Positions 8,859-17,592 of a DNA stretch of 64,000 nucleotides are shown piece after piece. A program made the translations under genes and the position numbers. The notes beneath the pieces were generated by a model. The model ran no database searches. It worked only from the letters and a program-made list of their open reading frames with translations, and was not told the origin of the DNA. The stretch is from Actinomycetota bacterium (lineage in GTDB: Bacteria; Actinomycetota; Thermoleophilia; Solirubrobacterales; Solirubrobacteraceae): NCBI GenBank assembly GCA_005883215.1, contig VAYS01000017.1, positions 122,721 through 186,720 of the forward strand, written 5' to 3'. Every line of letters starts with the position of its first letter. The first letter of the stretch is position 1.

Positions 8859-9815
8859 TTGACCGAGGTCCCCCTCCCTTCCGGCGAACGTTCGCCGCCC
8901 CTTGGCGGCGGCTCCGCCCGGTCCACCAGACCCCACGCCTCCCCGGCGGACTACGCCGAGGAGCGCGCTCGCCTGCGGGGCCTGCGCACGCTCGCCAGCG
9001 ACGTCGTCTTCGCCGGCCCGCTCGGCTGGCTGCTGCGCCGCCGGGCCGTGCGCTGGCTGCTGACCTCGGGCTACCGCTCGGGGCTGATCGCCTTCGGCGA
9101 GCGCAACGACTACCGGATCCCCCCGCGCTGGGTCACCGTCGACCTGTTCGGAGCCGATTTCAACCTCGACGTTCGCACAGGACAGGGACTGCCGTTTGCC
9201 GACGGCTCACAGCGCGTCGTCTACACCTCTCACACGATCGAGCACCTCGATGACCAAGCCCTGGCCGCGCTGCTCGCGGAGTTCGCCCGCGTCCTTGGCG
9301 CCAGCGGACACGTTCGCATAGAGACCCCGGATGCCGAGCGCATCACCCAGGCCTATCTAGGAGACGACGAGCGGTTCTTCGCCTACTTCGAACGGGAGAA
9401 CCGCGCCAGCCTGGTCCAGGGACTCGGGCTATCCCCGGCTTACGCCGAGCGCCACAACGCGCTCATCGGGCTGTTCTCGTGCTACCTGGAGCGCGGTCAC
9501 CACGTGGGGGTCCTGGCGCCGCGCGAGGAGGTCGAGCGCCGTCTGCGCGATGGCGACCTCGAGAGCTTCGGCGCCTGGTGTGTCTCCCTGCAGACCGCCG
9601 AGCAGCGCGCGAGCGGCGGTCACGTGAACGTGCTCTACTTCGACAAGTTGCGGCGGATGCTCATCGAAGCGGGCTTTCGCGACGTGCGCCGGATGGAGAA
9701 CGGAGTCACGCAGATCCCCCGCCTATCGCTTCGCTGGATCGAGCGGCCCGGGCCTCGGGCAGGCTATTCGCTGTACCTAGAGGCGACGGCCCAAGGACTT
9801 GCATCGAGAGCATGA
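8859..9815 (+). CDS. SAM-dependent class I methyltransferase
   Basis: A 318-residue protein. The core (about residues 95-170) reads TVDLFGADFNLDVRTG, VVYTSHTIEHLDDQALAALL and LGASGHVRIETPDAERI, the late motifs of Methyltransf_11-type enzymes. The usual GxGxG motif I is replaced by a degenerate form, as in several glycan-locus methyltransferases. The first 30 residues are low complexity and the TTG start is uncertain. Its stop overlaps the ATG of the PhyH gene (ATGA), so the two are co-translated and probably modify the same sugar. Confidence 0.72.
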   Translation: MTEVPLPSGERSPPLGGGSARSTRPHASPADYAEERARLRGLRTLASDVVFAGPLGWLLRRRAVRWLLTSGYRSGLIAFGERNDYRIPPRWVTVDLFGADFNLDVRTGQGLPFADGSQRVVYTSHTIEHLDDQALAALLAEFARVLGASGHVRIETPDAERITQAYLGDDERFFAYFERENRASLVQGLGLSPAYAERHNALIGLFSCYLERGHHVGVLAPREEVERRLRDGDLESFGAWCVSLQTAEQRASGGHVNVLYFDKLRRMLIEAGFRDVRRMENGVTQIPRLSLRWIERPGPRAGYSLYLEATAQGLASRA

Positions 9816-10657
9816 GCGCAACTTCGGACAGGGCTAGCGACCTGCGGGAGCGGTTTGACCACGACGGCTACGTCGTGCTCAAGGGCCTGCTCTCGCCCGA
9901 GGAGGCCGCCCAATACCGCGACGAGCTGAAGCGGCTCTCGGGTTTGACCGACGCCGACTTTCCCCGCTTTGCCTCCAGCGGCGGGTGGGCCCTCAACGAC
10001 GGCGTGACCACGCTTGCCGTCTTCTGGCCAGTGATCTTTCACCGCCGGCTGCTCGACGCGGTGCGCGCGGTCGTCGGCCCCGACGCCCGCTACACCCAGC
10101 ACTCGGATCTGCTCGTTCACGCCGGACAGCCCGCCTGGCACCGCGACTCGGCCGACCGCCTGTTCGGCAGGGGGCCCGACTGGGACGAGAGTCGCGCCCC
10201 CTATCGGGTGGCGAGGGTCGCCATCTACCTCCAAAGCTACGAGGAGAGCCGGTCCGCGCTGGGGTTGATCCCCGGCACCCACCGGCGACAGTCGTTCGTC
10301 AACTCCGCCGAACTGGCCCTGTGGGACAAGGTCAACGCGTGGCGCAAACGCCGCGGCAAGCCCACGGTGCTGGGGCGATTTCTCAGCATGAGGCCCGAGT
10401 GGATCAAGACCGACGTCGGCGATTGCCTGATCTTCAACGAGCGCATCCTTCACTCCGCCAGCAAGATCGACGGACCCAAGTACGCGATCTTTCTCTCCTA
10501 CGGAGCCGACAACGAGCACTCTCGACGCCTACGGCGCTTCTACATGGAGCGGCCGGACACCCGCTACGGGGACTATCCGCCCGACCTCGCCGAGAAGCTC
10601 AAGCAGGACGACCTCTACCTGTCGCTCGAGGCCGGAGAGCGGGCCGCCATCTCATGA
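9812..10657 (+). CDS. Phytanoyl-CoA dioxygenase (PhyH) family oxygenase
   Basis: A 281-residue Fe(II)/2-oxoglutarate oxygenase. Visible features are DHDGYVVLKGLLSPEEAAQY at the N-terminus, the iron-ligand motif AWHRDS (HxD), LGLIPGTHRR, and the distal iron-ligand histidine in RILHSASKIDG. Members hydroxylate small molecules or sugar moieties. The start overlaps the methyltransferase stop by 4 bp. In a glycan locus it probably oxidises a sugar or its acyl substituent; this role is inferred from context. It converges on the HAD-aminotransferase gene with a 6-bp overlap. Confidence 0.82.
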   Translation: MSATSDRASDLRERFDHDGYVVLKGLLSPEEAAQYRDELKRLSGLTDADFPRFASSGGWALNDGVTTLAVFWPVIFHRRLLDAVRAVVGPDARYTQHSDLLVHAGQPAWHRDSADRLFGRGPDWDESRAPYRVARVAIYLQSYEESRSALGLIPGTHRRQSFVNSAELALWDKVNAWRKRRGKPTVLGRFLSMRPEWIKTDVGDCLIFNERILHSASKIDGPKYAIFLSYGADNEHSRRLRRFYMERPDTRYGDYPPDLAEKLKQDDLYLSLEAGERAAIS

Positions 10658-11791
10658 GCCGGCCGCGGTCTGCCACTGAGCGTGCACGTCGAGGCCGGCG
10701 AGCTCGCTCCACGCCTCGAGCAGGCTGACGGCGACCGGGCCGGGGGCGGGTCGGCGCAGCCGCGCTTGGTCGAGCGCGGATACCGGCAGCACGCAGAACG
10801 GGAAATCGGCAATCAGGACCTCGTCGGCTTGCCGCGCCTCTCGCGGGGTGACGGGCGTCTCCTTCACGTCCAGCCCGAGCTGGCGCGCGAGCTCGAGCGT
10901 CTGGGCGAGGGCGATGTTGGGCCGCTCGCCGGTCGGGCGCGCGCGCAGCGTCTGGCCGTCTATCACCAGCGGCTCGCCCCCCAGCAGGTCGCTCAGTCCG
11001 CCGGTGGGATCGGAAGCCAGCGGCCATGCCTGGGTGGCGGCGTCGGCCGCGAGGGTCTGGGCCGCGATGCCGCCATCCTTCATGTATGGCGCCAGGCCGC
11101 GGGCCGCCTGACTGAGCAGGCGACAGCCGATCGTCACGCCGGGATCGAGGCCAGGTTCGAGCGTGTCCAGGTAGGCGGCGTGAGGTAGCCCGCTGAGGCC
11201 GATCGTGAACACGAGGTCGTCGCCGGGCGCCAGCAGGTCCCGGCTGGGCTCGATCGCCCGAGACACCGCCTCGGCTATCTGGGAGGGCGTCTGAAGGCAG
11301 GGGACTGCCTGTCCTTGGGCGACCGCCAGTACCCGCTGAGCGTGGTCTTTGACGCGGAAGGGCTCGCCCCCAAAGGTGCGTCCAACCTCCACCACCGTCG
11401 TGTTGCGCGGAGGCGGAAGCACCGGCATCGACGCCGCGGTGACGGTGTCGGTGTGCCCGGGCAGCAGGGGGACGGTCAGCGCCGACCCATAGCGCCAGGC
11501 GTCCACGTGCACCGTGCGATCGTCGACGTACACATCGGCGGTGGGCTTGCCGAATACGAGCTCGTCGTAGTGAACGCCCCAGGCCTGCAGTTGAGCCTCG
11601 GTCCGCTCCCGCCAATCGATCCCCGTGGTCCCCCCGCGGGCGGTGAAGATCAGGATCCGATGACCGGCGCGGGCCAAGGCGTTGACCCGTTCGATCGCCC
11701 ACGGAAACGGGCGGGCCTGCTCGTACTCCCCCCACGTGTTCGTACACAGGGTCCCGTCGAGGTCAAAGCAGAAGGTTTGGGGGCGCTGCAT
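10652..11791 (-). CDS. HAD phosphatase - class IV aminotransferase-like fusion
   Basis: A 379-residue two-domain protein. Residues 1-120 are a small HAD phosphatase of the capsular-biosynthesis type: FDLDGTLC with D10 and D12, then ILIFTARGG (motif II) and GKPTADVYVDD (K82, D90, D91). Residues 130-365 resemble class IV PLP aminotransferases (branched-chain aminotransferase fold): EVGRTFGG, a candidate Schiff-base lysine K238 in YMKDGG, LGGEPLVIDGQTLRARP, then ALAQTLELARQLGLDV and QADEVLIADFPFCVLPV. A joint role in making an amino- or phospho-sugar precursor is inferred. The ATG is divergent from the flippase gene. Confidence 0.75.
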   Translation of the reverse strand: MQRPQTFCFDLDGTLCTNTWGEYEQARPFPWAIERVNALARAGHRILIFTARGGTTGIDWRERTEAQLQAWGVHYDELVFGKPTADVYVDDRTVHVDAWRYGSALTVPLLPGHTDTVTAASMPVLPPPRNTTVVEVGRTFGGEPFRVKDHAQRVLAVAQGQAVPCLQTPSQIAEAVSRAIEPSRDLLAPGDDLVFTIGLSGLPHAAYLDTLEPGLDPGVTIGCRLLSQAARGLAPYMKDGGIAAQTLAADAATQAWPLASDPTGGLSDLLGGEPLVIDGQTLRARPTGERPNIALAQTLELARQLGLDVKETPVTPREARQADEVLIADFPFCVLPVSALDQARLRRPAPGPVAVSLLEAWSELAGLDVHAQWQTAAGS

Positions 11792-11818
11792 CGCGATCGC
11801 CGTCGGCCTGTGACGGCC

Positions 11819-11835
11819 AGGCTACTTGGGATACT
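11819..11835. promoter_or_regulatory. Divergent -10 elements between the HAD fusion and flippase genes
   Basis: On the minus strand TAGCCT (11824-11819) lies 27 nt before the ATG at 11791. On the plus strand GATACT (11830-11835) lies 8 nt before the ATG at 11844, which favours that ATG over the in-frame TTG at 11826 for the flippase. Confidence 0.3.
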
Positions 11836-11843
11836 CGCCGCTC

Positions 11844-13451
11844 ATGGCCACGGGGCTCGAGCCCACGGACCGGACCCCCGCCGAGAGCGGGGAGCACGAG
11901 CGTTTCCTGGCGGCCGGCGCGATCGCCCAGCAGGTCTCCCAGGTGCTCGGGACCCTCACGATGCTGGCGGTGGTGACCGTCTTGGGCCGGACCCTGTCGC
12001 TGCCCGAGTTCGGCACCTACGGCCTGCTGGTCTCGTTCACCGTCTACCTGCTGTTGGTGCAGGGCAGCGTCGAGGGCGCGGCGGTGAGGGCGATCGCCAT
12101 GGCCGGCGAGCAGCCCGAACGCGACCGCGCGTTCTCCTCGGCGCTGGTGCTCTACGTGGGAGCCGGCGTGCTGACCGGCTCGGTGATCGCCGGAGGGGGG
12201 TGGCTGGTCGTGGGGGCCATCGGGCTCTCCCACGCCCTCCAGGCCGACGCCCATCGGGCCGTGCTCGTGCTCGGGGCGGTGAGCCTGGTCGGTTGGCCGA
12301 TGAAGGCGTTTCAGGACGTGCTGCGCGGGGCGCACCTGTTCGTGGAGGCGGCCGCCGCCGAGGTCGTCGGCTACCTGGCCTTCGGCGCCGGGACGATCGT
12401 CCTGGTGGCGCTGGACGCACCGCTGTGGCTGCTGATCGGGGTGGGCGGCACCGTGCCCGCGCTCATCGGGCTCGCCGCTGGCGCCTTTGTCAGGCTCAAG
12501 CGCCTGCCGTACGGCTTTCGCCGCCGCTCGGTGCAGGCGAGCTCGCTGCGGGAGCTGACCGGGCTGTCGACCTACCTGTTTGCCGGGGGGGCAAGCGACC
12601 TGGTCATCTACGCCCTCGACCGGGTGATCCTGGGCGCCCTGCGCAGCGCCGCCTCGGTGGGGCTCTACGAGGGGCCGGTGCGGGCCCACAACCTGATCCG
12701 CCAGCTGCAGGGAACGCTCGTGGCCACCGTGCTGCCCGCGGCCTCGCGCTATCTCGCCCAGGGCGACGCGCGGCGGTTTCGCGATCTGCTCCTGCGGGGC
12801 ACCCGCTACGTGCTCGCCGCCACGCTGCCGGTGAGCGTGATCCTGATGGTGCTGGCCAAGCCGATCCTGAAGGTGTGGCTGGGGGCGAAGTTCGGGGCGG
12901 CCGCAGTGGCGTTGACCGTGCTGGTCGGCTACTGGCTGGTGAACGTAAACATGTCGGTGGGGAGCCCGATGCTGATCGCCGCCGGCCACGCCCGCTGGCT
13001 GGCCCGCTATGCCTGGCTGGTCGCGGCCCTGAACCTGGCGCTCTCGCTCCTGCTCACCTGGTGGCTGGGGCTAAACGGCGTGGTCCTGGGCACCACGGTC
13101 GCCTACCTGGTCCTGTTTCCCGTCTACCTCGCCAAGCTGGTTTCGACCTTGCCCGCCTCGCCCCGCGCGCTGGCCAGGGCGGCCTGGATCCCTACCTACA
13201 GCACGGCCGCGGCGCTGGCGGCGATCCTCGTCGCCGTGCGCCTGCTGGTCCCCCTGCACACCGTCGCCGCGGTGCTGGCCGTCGGCCTGGGCGGCCTGCT
13301 CGTCTACTGGGGAAGTTTCTACGTCGTGTGGCTGGCGCCCGGCGAACGGCTGCTGGTGCGCGACACGGCGCGGGCGGCGGCGCGCCGCCTGACCCAACTC
13401 GGGCGCCAGGCCGCCGCGCGGCCGAACGATTCGCCGAGCAGGTTGGGTTAG
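11844..13451 (+). CDS. Wzx-like polysaccharide flippase (MOP superfamily)
   Basis: A 535-residue integral membrane protein with about 12-14 hydrophobic helices, such as VLGTLTMLAVVTVLGRTLS at the N-terminus and FGTYGLLVSFTVYLLLVQG. The order and the phrase LYEGPVRAHNLIRQLQGTL match oligosaccharide flippases of the Wzx/RfbX family, which turn lipid-linked repeat units across the membrane. It is the only flippase in the window; an ABC exporter is encoded 43 kb away. Its end overlaps the convergent GmhA-like gene by 4 bp. Confidence 0.85.
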   Translation: MATGLEPTDRTPAESGEHERFLAAGAIAQQVSQVLGTLTMLAVVTVLGRTLSLPEFGTYGLLVSFTVYLLLVQGSVEGAAVRAIAMAGEQPERDRAFSSALVLYVGAGVLTGSVIAGGGWLVVGAIGLSHALQADAHRAVLVLGAVSLVGWPMKAFQDVLRGAHLFVEAAAAEVVGYLAFGAGTIVLVALDAPLWLLIGVGGTVPALIGLAAGAFVRLKRLPYGFRRRSVQASSLRELTGLSTYLFAGGASDLVIYALDRVILGALRSAASVGLYEGPVRAHNLIRQLQGTLVATVLPAASRYLAQGDARRFRDLLLRGTRYVLAATLPVSVILMVLAKPILKVWLGAKFGAAAVALTVLVGYWLVNVNMSVGSPMLIAAGHARWLARYAWLVAALNLALSLLLTWWLGLNGVVLGTTVAYLVLFPVYLAKLVSTLPASPRALARAAWIPTYSTAAALAAILVAVRLLVPLHTVAAVLAVGLGGLLVYWGSFYVVWLAPGERLLVRDTARAAARRLTQLGRQAAARPNDSPSRLG

Positions 13452-14020
13452 CGACCGGCGAGTGACGCCTCGATCGCGTCCATCAGCGTGTGGAGGATCA
13501 GCTGATGGCCGTCCTGGATGGCGTCCGCGCTAGCCCCGGGGAAGGGCAGCACCCAGTCGGCGGCCTCGGCGCTTGCCCCGGGGCCGGTGACCAGGATGGT
13601 CAGCAGTCCGCGCTCGCGCGCGGACTCCAGGGCCCGCAGGATGTTGGGCGAGGCGCCGCTGGTGGAGATCGCCAACAGGGCGTCCCCCGCGGAGGCCAGC
13701 GCCGCCAGGGGACGGGCGAAGACCTCCGCCTCCCCGAAGTCGTTGCCGATGGCGGTCAGGCTCGAGGCGCCAAGCCCGAGGTGGAGCGCGGGAAGCGGCC
13801 GACGGTCGTCTCGGTAGCGGCCCACCAGCTCGGCCTCGACGTGCAGCGCGTGCGCGGCGCTGCCCCCGTTGCCGCACAGGAATACCGTGCCTCCGGCGGC
13901 CAGCGCCTGCGCCAGCGCCGCCCCGGCCGCGTCGAGCTCGGCGCCGGAGGCGGTGAGGAATTCGTCGAGCGCGGCGCTCAGAGCGCTTCTGCGCTCGACA
14001 AGGAGGTCGACGAGTCCCAT
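13448..14020 (-). CDS. gmhA: GmhA-like phosphoheptose isomerase (SIS domain)
   Basis: A 190-residue SIS-domain protein with the family signatures VFLCGNGGSAAHALHVEAEL, ALLAISTSGASPNILRAL and the C-terminal IQDGHQLILHTLMD histidines that act in sedoheptulose-7-phosphate isomerisation. The size is normal for GmhA. A heptose role fits the nucleotide-sugar setting, but no HddA kinase or HddC transferase is visible here, and DiaA-like SIS proteins look similar. A TACGAT hexamer lies 11 nt before the ATG. It is divergent from neuB and convergent with the flippase. Confidence 0.78.
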   Translation of the reverse strand: MGLVDLLVERRSALSAALDEFLTASGAELDAAGAALAQALAAGGTVFLCGNGGSAAHALHVEAELVGRYRDDRRPLPALHLGLGASSLTAIGNDFGEAEVFARPLAALASAGDALLAISTSGASPNILRALESARERGLLTILVTGPGASAEAADWVLPFPGASADAIQDGHQLILHTLMDAIEASLAGR

Positions 14021-14041
14021 CCGGCGGCGAAATCGTATTGC

Positions 14042-14047
14042 TACCTT
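14042..14047 (+). promoter_or_regulatory. -10 hexamer TACCTT for the nonulosonate operon
   Basis: TACCTT ends 8 nt before GTG 14056, supporting that codon as the neuB start and a leaderless transcript for the operon that runs to 20954. The divergent gmhA-like gene has its own TACGAT (14032-14037, minus strand) in the same 35-bp gap. Confidence 0.4.
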
Positions 14048-14055
14048 CTAGACGC

Positions 14056-14949
14056 GTGCCGGGCCGGGCACCCATCAACGCGAGCAGCAGTGTTCCCCTG
14101 GGCCGACCGGCTCCCCGGTGCTACATCATCGGCGAGGTCGGGATCAACCACAACGGCAGCCTCGACAACGCCAAGGCGTTGATCGACCTCGCCGCCGACG
14201 TGGGCTGCGACGCGGTCAAGTTCCAAAAGCGGACGGTCGATGTCGTCTATTCGCAGGAGTTGCTCGACTCCCCGCGCGAGAGCCCGTGGGGAACCACCCA
14301 GCGCGAGCAGAAGGAGGCGGTCGAGTTTGGCCGCCGGGAGTTCGACGAGATAGATCGACACTGCCGCGAGCGGGGCATCGACTGGTTCGCCTCTGCCTGG
14401 GACGCCGAGAGCTTTGACTTCCTCACCGCCTACCAACCGCCGCACCACAAGATCGCTTCGGCGATGCTCACCCACGAGGCCCTGCTCGCGCGCGTGGCCG
14501 ACAGCGGCGTGCATACCTTCGTCTCGACCGGGATGTCGGAGTGGCAGGACATCGAGCGGGCGGTGGAGGTGTTTCGCGACCGACAATGCCCGTTCACGCT
14601 CATGCACTCGGTGGCCACCTACCCGATGCCCGACGACCAGGCGAACCTGGCGGTGATGCTGGAGCTCGGGCGACGCTATGACTGCCCGGTCGGGTTCTCC
14701 AGCCACGAGGTCGGGCTGATCTGCTCGATCGCCGCGGCGGCCCTGGGCGCGGTCGCGGTGGAGCGCCACATCACCCTGGATCGCACCATGTACGGCAGCG
14801 ACCAGGCCGCCTCGCTCGAGCGGCGCGGCGTCGAGCTGCTGGTCCGCGACATCCGCGCCCTTCCCAAGATCATGGGCCACGGCGAGAAGGGGATCACCGA
14901 GGCCGAGGCTCCGATGGCGCAGAAGCTGCGCTACTTCGTCGGCTCGTGA
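14056..14949 (+). CDS. neuB: N-acetylneuraminate synthase family protein without SAF domain
   Basis: A 297-residue NeuB-family TIM barrel that condenses phosphoenolpyruvate with a hexosamine-type sugar to give a nine-carbon nonulosonic acid. Diagnostic segments are IIGEVGINHNGSLDNAKALI, CDAVKFQKRTVDVVYSQELL, KIASAMLTHEALL, FVSTGMSEWQDI, MHSVATYPMPDDQANL, GFSSHEVGL and VERHITLDRTMYGSDQAASL. Usual members carry a C-terminal SAF (antifreeze-like) domain of about 60 residues; this one ends right after the barrel. First gene of a compact operon with the CMP-transferase, aminotransferase and SDRs. Confidence 0.88.
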   Translation: MPGRAPINASSSVPLGRPAPRCYIIGEVGINHNGSLDNAKALIDLAADVGCDAVKFQKRTVDVVYSQELLDSPRESPWGTTQREQKEAVEFGRREFDEIDRHCRERGIDWFASAWDAESFDFLTAYQPPHHKIASAMLTHEALLARVADSGVHTFVSTGMSEWQDIERAVEVFRDRQCPFTLMHSVATYPMPDDQANLAVMLELGRRYDCPVGFSSHEVGLICSIAAAALGAVAVERHITLDRTMYGSDQAASLERRGVELLVRDIRALPKIMGHGEKGITEAEAPMAQKLRYFVGS

Positions 14950-14994
14950 GCCTCTGGCCGGTGCCTTTGCGGTCCAAGCTCGTCGGCTGAGAGC

Positions 14995-15744
14995 GTGCCG
15001 AGCGCGCCGGTCATCGCCCTCGTCCCTGCGCGCAGCGGCTCGAAGGGGCTCCCCCACAAGAACCTGGCCGATCTGGGCGGCTTTCCCCTGCTGGCCTACA
15101 GCGTCCTTGCCGGCCTGCTCGCCGAGGCGATCGACCGGGTGCTGGTGACCTCTGACGCTCCCGAGCTCGCCGAGGTGGGCATCCGCTTCGGCGCCGAGGC
15201 TCCGTTCCTCAGACCGGCGGCGTTGGCGAACGACGACTCCCCTGACCTCGGCTACGTGCGCCACGCGCTGGACTGGTTGGCCGAGGCGGAGGGCACCACC
15301 CCTGAGCTCGTCGTCCAGTTGCGCCCCACCACCCCGCTGCGCGATCCCCAGCTGGTCGATCGGGCCGTCGCGGCCCTGCGCGCGCGGCCGGAGGCCACGG
15401 GGCTGCGCTCGGTGCACCAGTTGCCCGAGCCTCCCCAGAAGATGTTCGGCATAAAGGACGGCTGGCTCACCGGGCTGTTTCCCCAGGATGAGCGGCCCGA
15501 GTACTACAACCTTCCGCGGCAGGCATTTCCGCCCGCCTACCATCCCAACGGCTATGTGGACGTGGTCCGGCCCGACATCGTCAGGGCACAGAACGGCCTA
15601 TACGGTTCTCGCGTGCTGGCCTGCATCACGCCGAGCGCGATCGAGATCGACGGGGCCGAGGAGCTCGACTACGCGCGCTACCTGGCCGAGCGCGACGGAC
15701 ACCCGCTGCTCGAGCGCCTGAGGAGCGGCCAGCGCGGTGGCTGA
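14995..15744 (+). CDS. neuA: Acylneuraminate cytidylyltransferase family protein
   Basis: A 249-residue CMP-sugar synthetase. The N-terminus ALVPARSGSKGLPHKNLADL is the CTP-binding P-loop-like motif of CMP-NeuAc/CMP-Kdo synthetases, followed by DRVLVTSDAPELAEV, VQLRPTTPLRDPQLVDRAV, and the C-terminal ALACITPSAIEIDGAEELDY-like region with EIDGAEELDY. It would activate the NeuB product as a CMP-sugar. GTG start 45 bp after neuB; the stop overlaps the next gene by 8 bp. Specific acid (Neu5Ac, legionaminic or another) is not determinable. Confidence 0.86.
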   Translation: MPSAPVIALVPARSGSKGLPHKNLADLGGFPLLAYSVLAGLLAEAIDRVLVTSDAPELAEVGIRFGAEAPFLRPAALANDDSPDLGYVRHALDWLAEAEGTTPELVVQLRPTTPLRDPQLVDRAVAALRARPEATGLRSVHQLPEPPQKMFGIKDGWLTGLFPQDERPEYYNLPRQAFPPAYHPNGYVDVVRPDIVRAQNGLYGSRVLACITPSAIEIDGAEELDYARYLAERDGHPLLERLRSGQRGG

Positions 15745-17149
15745 CGGCGCCTCGCATGAGCCCTCGCTCGATTCGGTCGAGGTGCCGCCGGTGGAGACGG
15801 CGTACCGGCGGATAGCCACCGCCCAGCCCCCCCAGCAATCGGCGCGGCTGATTCGGCGCGCGCGCGAGTTCGAGCCCCGGTCCATGTCGCTCGAGCTCCC
15901 GGTCGTCTGGGATCGGGCGTCGGGGTTTCAGGTGGAGGACGCCCAAGGCAACCGCTGGCTCGATTTCAGCTCGGGCATCTTCGTGGCCAACGTCGGACAC
16001 GGACACCCCCGGGTGACCAACGCCATATCCGAGATGGCCCGGCGCCCGTTGCTGCACACCTACGCGTTCCTAAGCGAGCCCAGGCAGCGCCTGGCGGAGA
16101 AGCTCGTCGCGCTGACGCCCCCCCATCTGGACACCGTGCTGCTCCTCACCACCGGGGCCGAGACCACCGAGGCGGCGATCAAGTTCTGCCGGCTGCACGG
16201 TCTCGAGGCGCGCCCCGAGAAGCTGGGAATCGTCTCGCTCACCTATGGCTTCCACGGCAAGACGATGGGCGCCCAGACCGCGGGTGGGCGCCCGGAGGCC
16301 AAGCGCTGGATCGGGCGTCTGGACCCCAACTTCCATCAGATCCCGCTCCCCTACGCCCCGTTGTGCCCGTGGGGCCACCCCGAGGGCGAAGCATGCGACG
16401 CCCAATGCTTTGAACGGGGCATGGGCGGCCTGGAAGCCGACGGCGTGGACCTCGACACGATCGCCGGATTCCTGGTCGAGCCCTACCAGGGCTGGAGCGC
16501 GGCTTTCCTGCCCGACGCGTTTGTGCGCGCCATGCGGGCCTGGGCCGATGAGCACGACGCCCTGCTGGTCTTCGATGAGGTGCAGTCGGGCATCGGGCGC
16601 ACCGGGCGCTTCTTCGCCCACGAGCACTTCGGGGTCGAGGCGGACCTGGTCTGTAGCGCCAAGGCGATCTCCTCCGGGCTTCCCCTATCCGCGGTGATAG
16701 GACGGCGCGAGCTGATCGACGTGGACGACTCCTTCCACAGCACGCATGGGGGAAACCCGGTGTGCTGCGCGGCCGCCCTGGCCAACCTCGAGGTGATCGA
16801 GGAGGAGGGACTCGTCGAGCGCGCCTCGGCCACCGGCAGGGTGCTCGAGAAGCGCCTGCGCGAGGCGGCGTCCCGGTTCGCCGAACATGCCCCGCGCGTG
16901 GAAGGAAGGGGTCTGGTATGGGCCATTCACCTCGTGGACCCCGACACCGGCGAGCTCGATGCCGCGCTGGGCGACGTGGTGATCGAACGCGCCATGCGAA
17001 AGGGCCTCCTGCTCATCCGCACGGGCACGGGAACGATCAAGATCGGCCCGCCGCTGATCATCCCCGAGCAGGCCGCCCTCGAAGGGGCCGCAGTGATCGA
17101 GGAATCGATCGCCGAAGCGGTGTCCGAGCGCCGCGCCGCCGCGGCATGA
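15737..17149 (+). CDS. Class III PLP-dependent aminotransferase
   Basis: A 470-residue fold-type I aminotransferase related to 4-aminobutyrate and acetylornithine aminotransferases. Seen are FQVEDAQGNRWLDFSSGI, GHGHPRVTNAI, TTGAETTEAAIKFCR (PLP phosphate loop), YGFHGKTMGAQTAGG, LLVFDEVQSGIGRTG (PLP-binding Asp), and SAKAISSGLPLSAVIG with the Schiff-base lysine. It starts at GTG overlapping the neuA-like stop and itself overlaps the VOC gene (ATGA). In this operon it probably aminates a keto-sugar or small precursor. An ordinary metabolic role is possible but less likely given the tight coupling. Confidence 0.87.
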   Translation: MADGASHEPSLDSVEVPPVETAYRRIATAQPPQQSARLIRRAREFEPRSMSLELPVVWDRASGFQVEDAQGNRWLDFSSGIFVANVGHGHPRVTNAISEMARRPLLHTYAFLSEPRQRLAEKLVALTPPHLDTVLLLTTGAETTEAAIKFCRLHGLEARPEKLGIVSLTYGFHGKTMGAQTAGGRPEAKRWIGRLDPNFHQIPLPYAPLCPWGHPEGEACDAQCFERGMGGLEADGVDLDTIAGFLVEPYQGWSAAFLPDAFVRAMRAWADEHDALLVFDEVQSGIGRTGRFFAHEHFGVEADLVCSAKAISSGLPLSAVIGRRELIDVDDSFHSTHGGNPVCCAAALANLEVIEEEGLVERASATGRVLEKRLREAASRFAEHAPRVEGRGLVWAIHLVDPDTGELDAALGDVVIERAMRKGLLLIRTGTGTIKIGPPLIIPEQAALEGAAVIEESIAEAVSERRAAAA

Positions 17150-17592
17150 GCGCGCGCAGCCTGCGCCACGTGGGCATCGTGGTGACCGACGCCGACCGGG
17201 CCCTGCGCTTTTACCGCGACCAGCTCGGCCTGCGGGTAGAGGTCGATCAGGTCGAGGAGGGGGAGTTCATCGACTCGATCCTCGCCGCTCCGAAGACCAG
17301 CGTGAGGACGGTCAAGCTCAGCGCCACCGAGGGCGAGACGCTGGTGGAGCTGCTCGAGTTCGCTGGGGGAGGCTCGCCGGTGGCGCTCGAGGACGTCGCC
17401 CGGCTGGGGCCCACCCACGTGGCGCTGACCGTGCGCGAGCTGGACGCCCTGCACACGCGGTTGTCCGCCGCGGGGGTACGTTTTCTCTCCGCGCCAAAGA
17501 TCGCGCCGGACGGGCGCGCGCGCGTCGCCTTCTGCGCCGACCCGGACGGGGCGCTGCTCGAGCTGGTGGAGCCATTGGGGGCCCCGGGTTGA
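17146..17592 (+). CDS. VOC (glyoxalase/bleomycin-resistance) superfamily protein
   Basis: A 148-residue protein made of two beta-alpha-beta-beta-beta units: SLRHVGIVVTDADRALRFYRD (His ligand) and LVELLEFAG in the first, THVALTVRELDALHTRL and AFCADPDGALLELVEPL in the second. The two His and two Glu-type metal ligands (H8-region, E in VELLEF, H in THVAL, E in LLELVE) are present. VOC enzymes include epimerases, lyases and dioxygenases; a C-2 epimerase or isomerase on an operon intermediate is a guess. ATGA overlap with the aminotransferase. Confidence 0.8.
   Translation: MSARSLRHVGIVVTDADRALRFYRDQLGLRVEVDQVEEGEFIDSILAAPKTSVRTVKLSATEGETLVELLEFAGGGSPVALEDVARLGPTHVALTVRELDALHTRLSAAGVRFLSAPKIAPDGRARVAFCADPDGALLELVEPLGAPG

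Noticed and set aside
8821..8862. 13-codon reading frame after the TAGCCT box, as a leader peptide
   Set aside because: No codon bias, no attenuator structure seen and the methyltransferase start itself is uncertain; mentioned only as context.
11315..13465. 716-codon rightward frame across the HAD fusion and flippase
   Set aside because: Arg/Gly/Ala-rich translation with no family features; a high-GC shadow of the flippase gene in another frame.
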